Origin: Diphasiastrum complanatum
Lineage: Eukaryota; Streptophyta; Lycopodiopsida; Lycopodiales; Lycopodiaceae
Reading direction: 5' to 3'
Assembly (NCBI GenBank): GCA_029204225.1
Contig: CM055104.1
Location: forward strand, 54,232,538-54,296,537
DNA length: 64,000 nt
Of this stretch, positions 32,215 to 43,480 are shown in pieces (position 1 is the first letter of the stretch; each line of letters opens with the position of its first letter). The position numbers were made by a program, and so were the translations under genes. The notes beneath the pieces are model-generated. The model did no database searches and had not been told where the DNA came from. It was given only the letters and a program-made list of their open reading frames with translations.

Positions 32215-33625
32215 AGCAAATTGGAAGGAGCCGACAACTATGCAGTTTGAAAATCCAAACTAAAAAATATTTTGATGGAAAAGGAGCTTTGGGAGACCGT
32301 GATAGGTGAACAAACAAGGCCAGTGATTGAAGAAGATCAGCGGGCATTTGACAGAAGAAAATGGAAAGCACAAAATGTCATCAACTTATCAGTTACAGAT
32401 GCAATTTTTCTCTACATTTCGGATTCAGAATGACCAAAAGAAACATGGAATACGTTGAAGGCATTGTTTGAGACCACAAACACATCTCGAGTGCTATTAT
32501 TGAAGATGAAACTGCACACATTACGGATGGATGATGGTGCAACTATTGCTGATCACCTACTAAAAATTAAAGAGATTCGTGACCAATTAGCAGTAGTTGG
32601 AGAGCGAGTATAGGACCGTGAGATCTTGCAGTTGACATTGAATAGTCTGAGTGAGTCACATTAGATGTTTGTGATAAGTATAGACACAGATATGGAAAAT
32701 CCAATAGACAAAGGCAAGCCTGATGCTGAAATTCCTAAGAAAGTACCTAAATGGTACTTATCAGTCACAGAGATACTCCCAAGTCTAGTAGCAGGGAGAG
32801 CTTAGAAGATCAAGTAGAAATCAAAAGCCTCCTTCAAGATTAGAGATGAATCTAGCCCTAATGGATTCTATCCCCTCAAGAACCAAAAACTTTTGATAAA
32901 GCAAAGGAACACGAGGAGTGGCATGAAGCTATGGAAACATAAATGGAAGCTATCTCAAAAAATGGGACGTAAAACTTGGTTGAGCTACCTGATGGTAAGA
33001 CGCCTATCACTTGCAAATGGATATACAAGATCAAATATGGAGCTGATGGGCAACTCAACAAATACAAAGCACGTTTGGTTGCGAGAGGATTTGAGTAGCA
33101 TGAAGGTATTGATTTTGAGAAAACCTTTGCACTCGTAGCTAAGATGGTAACTATACGTTTTGTCATTGTTATTTCTACTTTTTATAGTTGGAAGATCTAG
33201 CAAATGGACGTTAAATCTGCTTTTCTTAATGGAGTGTTGGATGAAGAGGTGCACTTATTACAACCTCAAGGATTTGTTGAGCCAAGGAGAGAGCATCTTG
33301 TTGTAAGCTCAATAAAGATATTTATGGATTGAAGCAAGCACCACAGGCATGGTACTCTTGCATTGATGAATACTTCAAGCGAAAGGAAATGATAAAGAGT
33401 GATGTTGATTCTAATCTTTACATTCTAAGGCAAGATTTAGATATAGTATTCATTGTGTTGTATGTGGATGATTTGATTATTACAAGAAGTAATGAGAGCT
33501 TAATTGATGAAATCAAATCAGATATTTCCAATGCTTTTGAGGTCCTTCACCATAGCTTTATGAACTTTCATGAAAAGTTTGTGCCTAAATATTCAATTAT
33601 GATGTTAGAAAGTTTTTACTTAAAA
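32215..33625 (+). mobile_element. Degenerate Copia element F (gag joined to RT)
   Basis: Gag pieces run from 32215 (LMEKELWETVIGEQTRP, KLHTLRMDDGATIADHLLKI). At about 32700 the sequence jumps to the pre-RT linker (KGKPDAEIPKKVPKWYL) without zinc knuckle, protease or integrase. RT follows with [53 protein letters not shown] and VLYVDDLIITRS (33465-33490), then ends near 33560. Stops are frequent. A large internal deletion plus a 3' truncation. Confidence 0.85.
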
Positions 33626-33673
33626 TAGACACAAGAAAAAAACATTAAAATCTCTTAAACAAAAACAATTACC

Positions 33674-33926
33674 TTTGAAACTCTTTTCTCATCTCAGCAA
33701 GGCTCAACTGTCCATCAGCAACTCTAGACAAAACACACATGATGATTTCTTGTGATGGGATCCCCTGCATATTTTTCCATTCTGAGATTCCCATGTCGAC
33801 CAGAATTGTAACAAGTGCAGGTTGGGTGGGCTTTTTCTTTGGTGAAGAGATGGCCAAAGCACCTTGTCCTTTTATTTGAAAATTTTTCGACTTGTCAAAC
33901 AGTTTGTCATTTAAATCCCAAACCTA
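33674..33926 (-). pseudogene. Orphan exon, 84 aa, possibly from a second copy of the 35-38 kb gene
   Basis: On the minus strand a pyrimidine-rich acceptor (CTCATTTTAG) is followed by an undamaged reading VWDLNDKLFDKSKNFQIKGQ, then ISSPKKKPTQPALVTILVDM and MCVLSRVADGQLSLAEMRKE, ending FQR at a donor AAG/GTAATT. The length, splice signals and open frame support a true exon. The helix 'ILSRVADGQLSL.EM' is of the sort seen after ParB domains and would fit a ParB-like protein, but the main gene at 35-38 kb has no visible equivalent. Copia F ends just left of it and may have cut off the following exons. Confidence 0.5.
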
Positions 33927-34189
33927 AAATGAGAAAACATTTTATATTTAGTGATATTAAATTCGAGGTTAAAGTTTTAATTTTCAAAAAATGAACAATG
34001 CTACTAATGAGAGTTTTTTGCTTACCTTTCTAGAACAAAAAGCAAGCAAGTTTTTTGTTTATCGTATTTTGTGAGTGTGTGTGCATCAAATGGTAATCAT
34101 GTCTATTGTGAACACAAACACTTCATCTCCAAATTCTTCCTTTCATCACCCTTCTGGAATCGGATTTACTCTTTATAATCCCACAACCA

Positions 34190-34690
34190 TTTCATCATTT
34201 TACGAAAGTTTGAAATCTAAGGCGATAATAAGGCATAGCGTAGTCCACTTAGCCACTGGAGCAAATGTCTTTTCATAGTCAATTCCTTTGTTCTGCTCAT
34301 AGCCCTTCACTACTAGGCGTGCCTTATGCTTTGCTATCGTGCCATCCGCATGAAACTTTGTTCTAAACACCCATTTGTTGTAAATGGGTTTCTTTCCAAG
34401 TGGTAGATCAACTAACTCCCACGTACCATGTCTGTGGATGGACTCCATCTCCTCTTCCATTCCCCTTTGCCATTCTTTGTGATCCTTTGCCTCATCAAAG
34501 GTTGATGGCTCTCGACACTTCAAAATGTCACTCATTAGGGCATAGTTCACATGATAGCGATCGGGAGGCTTCCTTTCCCACGTTGATCTTCTCACTTATT
34601 CTTGTGTGCTAGATCCTAGTTGATTTAGCTTTGTGTCCTTCATGATCTTTTCCTACCATTTTGGTATCTTAGACTCAGGTGATACACTTC
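34190..34690 (-). pseudogene. Copia RT N-terminal fragment
   Basis: Minus strand: RRSTWERKPPDRYHVNYALM, EPSTFDEAKDHKEWQRGMEE, LPLGKKPIYNKWVFRTKFHA, KHKARLVVKGYEQNKGIDYE and KTFAPVAKWTTL, the standard start of Copia RT with its linker. Preceded at 34600-34690 by ESKIPKW-type linker sequence with stops. No downstream catalytic box. Confidence 0.88.
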
Positions 34691-34966
34691 GTGGAGAGTA
34701 AATAGCAAATAACGTAATTGATAGAATTTTTTTTCATGGTGGATTGATTGTGTAAATCCTTGAAATAACATAGATTTAACTCATCTATCTAAAAGAACAT
34801 ATCCACAACACTTTGCATGTAAAAATTGGAGTTTTTATTTTAAAATTATAATATTGTACATTGCACAAAACACAAATCATTTGTGAAGCTCATATGAATA
34901 AGATATCAAATTTGAAATAGTTGGCAATGTTTGTGCACACACAAGTTGGTGACTTCGATAATGGAA

Positions 34967-35912
34967 TCAAGTTCCCGTTTCTTTTTTCCACCTGAACACA
35001 AGAGATTTGATATAATCGCTTGCATCTTGCTCGGAAAATTGCTCTTTCTTCAAACCCAAATGCATTGCAAAAGTAAGTGCTTCACCTCGTGACATTATCT
35101 TTGAATTCCAATAAGGATAGACCAATGCAATACCGTATAGTAGCTCTATCTGTTTGGCATCAAGTTCCTCGTATATGGATTGGACATTTGCTTTGTTTTG
35201 GTCTTTTGATACTGCAATGTCTAGTGAAACACCACTTTGACATGGCGAAGATTTGGATTCCCATTGAAAGTTTTCAATTATAGGTCTCAAATAACCATAA
35301 AGGGAGTGATTCTCATGAACTTGTCGTTGACCGATATGATTTTGTTTGATGTATGTTTGAACATCAGAAGTCATTTCCAATCTCTCCAAATATGTCCACA
35401 ACAAATCATTGAGGTAATTGTCATCATTATATCCATCAAATGTTTCTGGAAAAATACAATTGAATGGATTGTTCTTACATGCTTTGTATGGTGAGTCGTC
35501 GACTAATATTGCATTATGATTATTTAAGTCTAAATAAAAATGTTTCCAAACAAAGCACAAAGGTTTGAAGTCAGCAATAACATTATTTATATCTGGTCTA
35601 ATAATATCTTTCTGTTGGCAGCAATTCTCCTTGCCCCATATCATAAACAATGGTATTTTGTGCCTAGCTTGACGCTCCATGAAAGAGTATATGCTCAAAA
35701 TATTTTTGTAAGCCATTGTTGACCAGATTCCAACTTTAAATAATGATAAAAGTGTTAAGAAACTCCAACCATGCTGGACGTAGCTGTATCCACTTTCCTT
35801 GAAATTTGTGAATATTTCTCAAGCCAGGATATTTGTCCCATCGTTTTAAAAGAACGCCATTTAGATCTCAGATAATATACATGTTATCATCATATTTTCT
35901 GGTCTTTTTAAC
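34967..35912 (-). pseudogene. FCP1/NIF-type HAD phosphatase domain (last exon)
   Basis: Minus strand after the acceptor TTTTTCAG at 35913. The HAD nucleophile motif reads DLNGVLLKRW, then GKWIQLRPAWLEFLNTF, then after a 1-base frameshift near 35745 FKVGIWSTMAYKNILSIYSF, and KPLCFVWKHF, then AILVDDSPYKACKNNPFNCI and TYLERLEMTSDVQTYIKQNH. This order (DxNGxL, RPxxxxFL, VGIWS, LLVDDSPYK, FP) is that of the plant FCP1-like / NLI-interacting-factor HAD proteins, which remove phosphates from Ser/Thr of protein partners. An in-frame TGA just before DLNG and the frameshift inactivate it. The long tail to GT* (34967) ends with a helix-rich segment (SEQDASDYIKSLVFRWKK). In splice phase it follows the methyltransferase exon. 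Confidence 0.72.
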
Positions 35913-36295
35913 CTGAAAAACATATTTAAAGTGATATCTCAAAACATGAGTAATATCATATTTACAAAAATAAATCATAAAACCTATAAACTACCAAGTA
36001 AATTTCAAGAGATCATTCAAATTGTGATTTTTAACTTTGTGAAATTTTAGAATGTATAGTTAAAATTATAATTCAAAGTGCTACGTGTATTATAAAGGAC
36101 AAGAAGTCAAGTTAATACTTTAAAGAAACCAACAATAATTGAACTAACAAATAGTGAATTTTAATCTTGTAGCTCAAAAAACAAATTCATATAATCATCC
36201 TTGTCCAATATAATGAAAATATTGAACATAAACAATGTAATCAAAAAGAAATTTATTTTGTCTCTTATCGTAGATCCCGCTAACTACATATCTAC
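35913..36295 (-). other. Proposed 383-bp intron between methyltransferase-like and HAD exons
   Basis: Donor CAG/GTAGAT at 36296/36295 and acceptor TTTTTCAG/GTT at 35913/35912. Both sides are phase 0, so the fused reading is EEQ then VKKTRKYDD. If not spliced, the upstream frame ends three codons later at TAG. The splice is inferred, not proved. Confidence 0.5.
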
Positions 36296-37941
36296 CTGTT
36301 CTTCTTGTAGTGATTGTTGTGAAAAGCCCATAGGTATATTGGCCTCCACAGAAAATTCTCTACTACCATTGATATTTGGATCTTCATAAAAAGTATCTTT
36401 TTGGATATCATAAACTTGGAGATCTTGTGATGCTTGATCCAATGATTTCAAAAAGTCTTCGAAAAGTTTTTCCTGTGCATTGTCTATTGTGACATTATCC
36501 TTATTGAGGTCCTTGTGAAAACTTGCGCTTCTATAAAAACTTTTGACTTCTGAAAGAACATCAACCATCATAGAACAATAGCCCTCAAGAAAATCTTTTT
36601 CACATGAGCTGTTTACAAAGGTGATTGTATTTCCTTCATTTTGTAATGCTTCTCTCATACCATATCCTCCAGTATAAGCATCGATTACCACTTTTCCTTT
36701 GGGACAAAACAAAGAGATTATATTGACATATAGTTGATGATCTTAGGATATTTGCTTATTCCTCCTCCAACAAGGTGGCATTGTTCATAAAGAATTGGCT
36801 TATCAAAAATTGTAGCTTTTGATTTTTCTTCCAACAACTCTGCATCGGCCATAGTGTCTTCATCAGCATCATCTCCAACTTCCTGGTAGATAATGGATGG
36901 CATTTGATTGCAACCAATATCTATTAAACCTTTCCAATCTTTATTTTCTTCTGTCTTGGATATGAATGCCATAACTATACAAAGATCATGACTAACAATA
37001 TGCTTTTTGGTATGCATGTTTCCCTTGATATATGATCCATATTGTATAGAAAATGAACCTACTATGTGTTTCAAGGCGTTTTCTAGGTGATACAACGAAG
37101 GACCACATGGAACAAACACAATAAGAACATATGAATCACCTAAGTGGATATTTGCAATACAATCAACCAACCTTTTAAATGACTCTGTCATCTATTCGAC
37201 ATCTTTTCCTTGTGAGGTTGTATCTAAGATAACCAACCCGATGTCATTGTCATTGCCACAAGCTGCAACCACTTCAGTAAAACATGATAGCATAGATCCA
37301 GCATTACATATTTTCCATGGTTTTTCAAGAGTGCATTGTTGTATTCTAGACACCCTGGCATAGGCCAATCGTAAGTTTGTTTGCATAGTTTCTGGCAATT
37401 CTGCTTTTTTTTTGTTTTGTTGATAGCGTTTTTCATCCACTCAACACTACAATTGTACATTTTTTTGTATGTACTCCTTGTATTCCATACTTTCTCTCTA
37501 CTTCGTCATACACTAAATTCTTTTTGCCCGAAAGATTTTCCAAAAAGTCACATATGGCACTTTTCAAGACCCTGTTATATTTGTACTTGAGAGCAACATT
37601 CTCCATGTCCTCGTGGTCTTTTAGAGTTTTTATTCTCTTCAAAAGAATTTTACCTCAAAGAATTTGATCTTGTATCTTGTATATTTGAGCTTCCATCAAA
37701 CCTTGAATACAACGAAACAAACTAGCACTGAGAGGTGTGGTTCCGTCGGCCTGTATTTTGTCACCGTCTTTTTCAAAACGCAACGAACACAAATTTCTAG
37801 TAATGCCTACCAGTTGTCCAGCAACATAGTTTCCATGATTGTAATCCATCTATCGAACAAAGATCTCTCACAAAGGATCATATGCATATCATGCTTAATG
37901 CTCATTTTTTCCATTGTTACTTTGACCGTATCAATAAATTC
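36296..37941 (-). pseudogene. Beta-class DNA methyltransferase-like domain, catalytic motif altered
   Basis: Minus strand, exon beginning after a TTGTGTAG acceptor at 37942. Segments: MDYNHGNYVAGQLVGITRNL (37849), LKRIKTLKDHEDMENVALKY (37642), then NDNDIGLVILDTTSQGKD (37240-37195), DSYVLIVFVPCGPSLYHLEN (37130-37075) and FCPKGKVVIDAYTGGYGMRE (36712-36650) followed by LEGYCSMMVDVL. The last block matches the AdoMet-binding motif I at the C-terminal end of beta-class N6-A/N4-C methyltransferases ('P.g.vlDpF.GsGtt...a'). The LVILDTTS strand is where the catalytic DPPY normally sits, so the essential Pro-Pro-Tyr is missing. Lesions: frame changes near 37845, 37440 and 36720, TGA at about 37655, TAG at 37192. 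The acidic C-terminal tail (DNAQEKLFEDFLKSLDQASQ) is unrecognised. Confidence 0.6.
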
Positions 37942-38077
37942 CTACACAAGACGTCAGACAAAAGGATTAATTTACATAGTAAATTAACTTATATTACATA
38001 CTTAATAGCGTTAATCTACAAATTTCAAAAATCACAAAACAAAGCCCTTCATTTCAAATAGCAAAAATTAGACATAC
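37942..38077 (-). other. Proposed 136-bp intron
   Basis: ACG/GTATGTC donor and TTGTGTAG/GAA acceptor between the ParB-like exon and the next exon, in phase 0. AT-rich interior. Confidence 0.55.
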
Positions 38078-38476
38078 CGTCCACTTTGTATCCACTGTGG
38101 AGTGTCCACCAATTGGCTTTGCTGGACAGCCATAATGCTCCCATTGTTGACGAGCTTGAGTAAGTGCATCTTGATATGGTGTTTTCTTCAACACTGCTTG
38201 ATGCAATTCGTTTTGTGTCCTTGAAAGCTTAACAAACCTAATAGCATCTTGAGCACACAATATTCTAGATGTTCTATGACCAAAAATTTTCAGGAAATGT
38301 GATGGACAATGGGGTACTTCCAATAGCTTTCTTGCAGCCATAATTGAATTGTGTCCCGAGATTATGTAGTACCTATAAGAGAGAAGTCTTTCTTCTTTGA
38401 TTTCATCTTTGTTCAGCATTCTTCTTGTTCTAACATCATATGGAACAAGATCAGCAATCATGTCAACCGAATGTGG
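38078..38476 (-). pseudogene. ParB/sulfiredoxin-like domain exon
   Basis: Minus-strand frame with MIADLVPYDVRTRRMLNKDE from the ATG at 38461, then YRYYIISGHNSIMAARKLLE, the pattern of the ParB/Srx fold (position-specific 'y.iidGhhR..Aa..l'), with His in the GH pair and Asn where Arg is common. A helical region follows (LCAQDAIRFVKLSRTQNELH, YQDALTQARQQWEHYGCPAK) as in ParB proteins. The sequence before the ATG (PHSVD) also reads in frame to a TAA at about 38481, so the true start or an upstream exon is not resolved. A GT/GA microsatellite lies 100 bases upstream. No stop inside the exon. Confidence 0.6.
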
Positions 38477-38611
38477 TTATTTTGTAAAATCATTAGTTGA
38501 TGAAGGTGGTGCTTATTTAAAGGCCTATACACAAACAAGAATACAGTTGCTAAAGTAGAGATGCATATCGACAAATTTGTGAGAGACGAAAAAAGTATTA
38601 AATCTTAGATT

Positions 38612-38862
<251 letters not shown>

Positions 38863-38882
38863 TTGTTATCATTCAAGATTCC

Positions 38883-38902
38883 TGATGAACAGTGTTCGTC
38901 AA
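38883..38902. repeat. Palindromic core of the 38.9/44.6 kb repeat family
   Basis: TGATGAACAGTGTTCGTCAA, a copy of the TTGACGAACANTGTTCGTCAA core that recurs at 44641-45350. Confidence 0.8.
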
Positions 38903-39017
38903 AATATGTGCTAGAGCTCTGGGCATTCATAGGCTTTGTTAAGAATAGCCTCTCATATGTACCCAGGCCAGTTGTGTTAATCAGATTGGAGTTTCGCTTG
39001 TCTTGACTTTCAACAAA

Positions 39018-39855
39018 TGTGAAAAATGCAAAAATAAGCTTGGTAGAGGCCAAAAATCATGTATATAGGATGATTACACATGTGTGGAGCCTGTTCCCAC
39101 GTGTGAAAATAGTGTACTTGTCATGTACCATAATCATATAGGTTGCACATATGATTTAATTCAAGTTCTAGTGGCTAAAAAGGCCAAAAACTAGTTTTCT
39201 AGATATATGACACATGGCATCAATCTATTGATTGCATGAGCCAAATATTCTGGTTAGGTGTCACATCCCATGTGTAGATGACAGATCACACGTGTGGAAT
39301 AAGCTGAATTAGGCGAATTTGGACTTCTAGAAGATTTCCAAGTAGATCTCCATATAGAAGGAAAATGGACCAAAAGTGCTCAAAATAGAAGGTTTTGTCC
39401 AAGTGTCAGTTTTGCATGATGAATCATCATATGACAAAGCACCTTCACACATGTGGGATCAGAGGGAAGATCAGTACCACGAGCTCCCACTTATTGTATA
39501 TATAGAGCCACATTTGGCCATAATCAGTGTGAGACACCAATCTTGGTTTTGGAAGCAATTTTGAGTGATTCTCTCCATTTGTCTACATTTGTTTTTTTGT
39601 TTTGATTGTTTGAGGTTCTTTCAATGTGTACTTGATTTTCAGGTTGGAGTCCGTACTCAGACAGTTTTTCACACGTGTGAAAGCATAAAGTACACTTACC
39701 TTCAATCAATGATTGTTCTTGTTATGATTTTGTGTCTAGAATTGATCTAGATTGATCTTAATCTGAAGTAGATTGATAGATCAAGTAATCTGACAACCAA
39801 TCCCTCTTGAGGATCAGATTAGGATCCACTCTTGGTCCTTTTTGTACTTTTTACA
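39018..39855 (+). repeat. 5' LTR of element G, 838 bp
   Basis: TGTGAAAAATGC start, CTTTTTACA end. Contains TATATATAGAGCC (39495-39507) as a possible TATA box and several CACACGTGTG palindromes (39288, 39668). Closely similar to 43481-44311. Confidence 0.93.
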
Positions 39856-39857
39856 GA

Positions 39858-39870
39858 TGGTATCAGAGCC
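39858..39870 (+). other. Primer-binding site of element G
   Basis: TGGTATCAGAGCC, exact complement type of initiator tRNA-Met, two bases after the 5' LTR. Confidence 0.92.
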
Positions 39871-41458
39871 TAGTACAAGAGGTTTTGTTGAAATTGACAG
39901 GGTTAATCCAAATCAAAGCCAAAATTAGCATTTTATGGAAACTAGTCAAATTTTGGGTAGCGAGTTGGATTTGATAGATATTCTCAAAATTTTTGGACTA
40001 GAACTTTCTGTGGGCTGTAGGAACCCTTTTCACACGTGTGAGGCCATACAGCTCCGGTTTTGGCTGAGAAAATTCAAAAATTTGTACAATTTGACTCACA
40101 CACCCAATTTGAGAGATTTTTGGTGCAAAATCAAGCATTTTCTATAGAGAATCTAATCCCTTGATTAGTTCTTGGATTAGGTCAGCCAAGAAATTAAATT
40201 TGAAGCTTGAATTAGGTGCATTAATTGATTATCTCTGATTTTTTGAGTGCATGTTGAAGTTGAGAGAGATTTTGCTAAAAATCATAGATTAAGGAGTGAT
40301 ATGCAAGGTGAGAGGTTGAAATCCATTGTACCATCACTCTAGATTTGTTCAAGAGTGATAGGGTCAAGTTTAGAAGCATCAATTTGCTAGAATACATCCT
40401 TGGATCTGTCCTCCAAGTGAAACCTTTGAGAGTTTCTAGTGCATATAGAGCATCTATGCAAATCTTTTGTAGAATTTGACATAGATTGGCTTCAATTGAG
40501 AGTTCTAGAAAAGAGATTGAGATCTAAGTCACATTGTTCAACCCTACTCAATTTTTTTGAGTGATTGTAAGGTTTGAAAAGAGTCATTAAGGTGTCTATG
40601 ACAAATGTGTAGAGAGAGATCCAATTTTCTAAGAGTTCCTTCCTTTGTAGAGGGCAAGATCTAGAAGCTCATTATGTGTTGTTATTGGTGAAGAATTTGT
40701 CTTCTCCTATGTGATCAAATCTTTCTAAGTGGCATTAGCTCTTTGAAGCACAATATCTTAGTGAGAAAAATCACAACTTTTGATTTTGAATTTCATTCCA
40801 ATTCTTAAAAGGTAGAGTAATTGGTGGAATCCAATAGGAGTGATTGAATTCAATTTGTTGAGCAAAAGTTGACATAGTATGTATGAAACTCAAACTAGTT
40901 CTATTCAACTTTCTTTGTGAGAGTGTGAGGGTCAATTTGTGATCCCATTGGATGACTAGAATGAGGAGGAGTCCATATTTGAGTATTTATGCATGGTTGA
41001 GATCTTTGTGAATCTCTGGTTGTCTAAATTTTTAAGCTTTGTGAAAAATTGGTGGTATAGTTTGTTTTCAAATCAAATCAAATTCATTCTAAATCTCAAG
41101 TGTGAGATTATTTGGGTCAAGAGTGAGTCCAAAAGAAGTGATTAAGTTTGATTTTCATGTATTTGAAACAAAACCCATCTTTTGTTCAAGAATCTCAAGT
41201 GTTGAGAGAACTAGTCAAGTGAAAAGGAAAATCTAGGTGTCAAATCTTTTTCATATCCATTTCAACTTTCAAAAGAAAGAGTCATTTGTATTTGATGAGT
41301 CCAATAGGAGATTGGATCTGATTTCTTTTGTGATTTGATTCAAAGATTGTGTGCTTTTGTGTTAGTGATCAAAGCAAAGTTTCCAAGTGACTAGTCATTA
41401 GTGTGAAGATTAATTCTTAGGTTTGTGAGCTAGATCTTTTGTAGATCATTCTAGATTA
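39871..41458 (+). other. 1.6-kb leader of element G without coding signal
   Basis: Only short frames. Low complexity toward A/T/G with many AAGATT/GAGTGA words. Another CACACGTGTG at 40030. Unusually long for a leader. Confidence 0.5.
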
Positions 41459-43343
41459 TTGAAGATGTTCAAATCTAGTCTCTTGAAAGTCACAAATTAC
41501 ATTTGTAGAATCATATCACAAGTTTTTATTCACATGGCATCAATAGGTGGCATCCTATTGAAGGAAAGAAAGGATCCTAAGTACAACCTTTGTGGCAAGG
41601 GAGGGTATATTTTCTCAGGATGCTACAAAAAGAAGACCAATTTATCCAAGGAGATCCAAAGCAAGGGGGCCGAGGTGAAGGATGGAGCTTCAAGTTTGAA
41701 ATGCAAATACAAGAAGGACAAGTCCAAGGGAAGGTGTTTCCTTTGTGGAAAGGTGAATGAGACTTGGAGTCTCACAAGGACTTGCAAGATTTGTCTTCAA
41801 GAGTCCATCACAACACATGTCAAATCTTTTGAAATTTTTCATTTGGAAGTGCATTGTTTGGTTCAAGATGCAAAGATAGATGTCAATTTCATGAAAGTAA
41901 CTTGGATTTATTTTATGTCCTTGGAAAGTATTTTGCTTGGAACTTTAAATAAGTTCAAACTTATTGTTATGATCCAAGAGAAATCAATCAAGAATAAGGA
42001 GCAGCAATCACAAAATGAAAATAGTTTCATTTATGCTATCATGTCAACTTATGAAGAACCGTTTTGCTTTGAAGAGATTTTTGTATCTCAAAGGTGGATT
42101 AAGGCAATACTAGTTGAGTGTGATGCCTTAAAAGATAGCAAAATATGTTTTCCTTGTAAGCTTACATTAGTTATGAAGTCAAGGAAATGGAAATATCTTC
42201 ATAATATAGGATCTTTTGGTTTCAATAAGATCATGAATGATGTGTTCATTCATAAAGATGAAAATTGTAAGTTTTCAATCTTAAAGGCAAGTTGTAAACT
42301 TCTTGTGAGAATAAGTGAAGCATCCAAAGTGGACACTTATATCCATAAGCAAGTAGTTAGCCTTATTGAGATGGAAATGCCTTTTGATTTCAATATTAGA
42401 AAAATCATGCCAAGTTGTGGTGATTTTTGGACTTATGTTTTTAGCATAAGTAATTTTGATAATCATAGGAAGTGCATATTGTGTGGTCATAGTTGTTGTG
42501 ATCATTATGAGACATGGAGGTCTCGGATTTCCATCAAGAAGGAGCACCATGAAGAGGATCTTAAAGAATCATCTCAAGGTTCAAGTGTGGCAAGGATTGA
42601 GGAGGAGAGACCTTCTCAAGTTGTGATTCCAAAAAGAAACTCAAGAAATATAGTCGATTCCATGTGGATCACATTTCAAGAGAAAGAGGAGCATATCTCA
42701 TGTGGTATACATCTCATACTTACTTCTCTTATGTCATTTGATAAATCAATTTGCTTTAGTGAGATCATTGCATCTCAAAATTGGAGTAAAGCCATACTAG
42801 TTGAGTATGAAGTATCTCTTGAGAACATAGATGATGTTCTTAAAAGGTTGAAATTGATTTTAAATCAATTAGAAAGCAAATGGTTATTTCATCAAATGTA
42901 TGCTCTTCAGTCATGTGAGAGCAAAAGCGATTTGTTCACTCATAGTTTGAAAATTTATGAGAGTAAGTGAATCATCTTCTAAAGACACTTATCTCCATAA
43001 TGAAGTATTTAGCCTCATTGGATCTGAGATTAGCATGGTAAACAAGCATGAAGATATGATGCAAACACTTTGTTATTATAGCATGCATAGTCTTGCCAAT
43101 CTGGATGAGTCTAATTCTCTAGATCGTGGTAACATGATGGTAGATCTTTGTGATCCTAATAAATCAAGAAGAAATATTTATTTTCTCATGAAGGAGAATG
43201 CACATGAAGAAGGAGAAAGCCTCGAAGTCAAGCATCTACATGAAAATTGGAAGGAATCAATTTTGGAGGTGCTAGGATGGTGCAAAGCTCTCAAGCTCAT
43301 CAAAGATGTCAACATCAAAGAAGCACTATCATGGATATGGTGA
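41459..43343 (+). CDS. Element G ORF: zinc-knuckle-like start and two diverged repeats
   Basis: A 503-codon frame to 42970, then the same product continues after a frameshift in 42957-43343. Two Cys-rich segments near residues 43-60 (NLCGKGGYIFSGCYKKK) and 90-95 (CFLCGKV) look like decayed CCHC knuckles. Then two related blocks occur: FCFEEIFVSQRWIKAILVEC and ICFSEIIASQNWSKAILVEY, and further on VRISEASKVDTYIHKQVVSL and VRVSESSSKDTYLHNEVFSL. The block resembles, distantly, the Copia pre-RT linker ('F.EA....W..AM..E...L'). A third Cys/His cluster is CILCGHSCCDHYETW. Start uncertain, because the upstream part of the frame (MKMFKSSLLK) may not be coding. Could be a greatly diverged gag or a captured protein. 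Confidence 0.5.
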
Positions 43344-43480
43344 TTTCAGATCAACATCAAGCTCATTGGCTGATCTTCACACCTTTTGAACTAGCAAAGA
43401 CCAATTCAGCCCATGGAGTCAAGTTCAAGATCATCATATTTTCCATCAAGCTAGATTTACCAAGCTAGATTTTTTAGGAG

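Noticed and set aside
41459-42970. 503-codon ORF as a normal host gene
   Set aside because: It lies between matching LTRs with PBS and purine tract, so it is retrotransposon cargo until proven otherwise.
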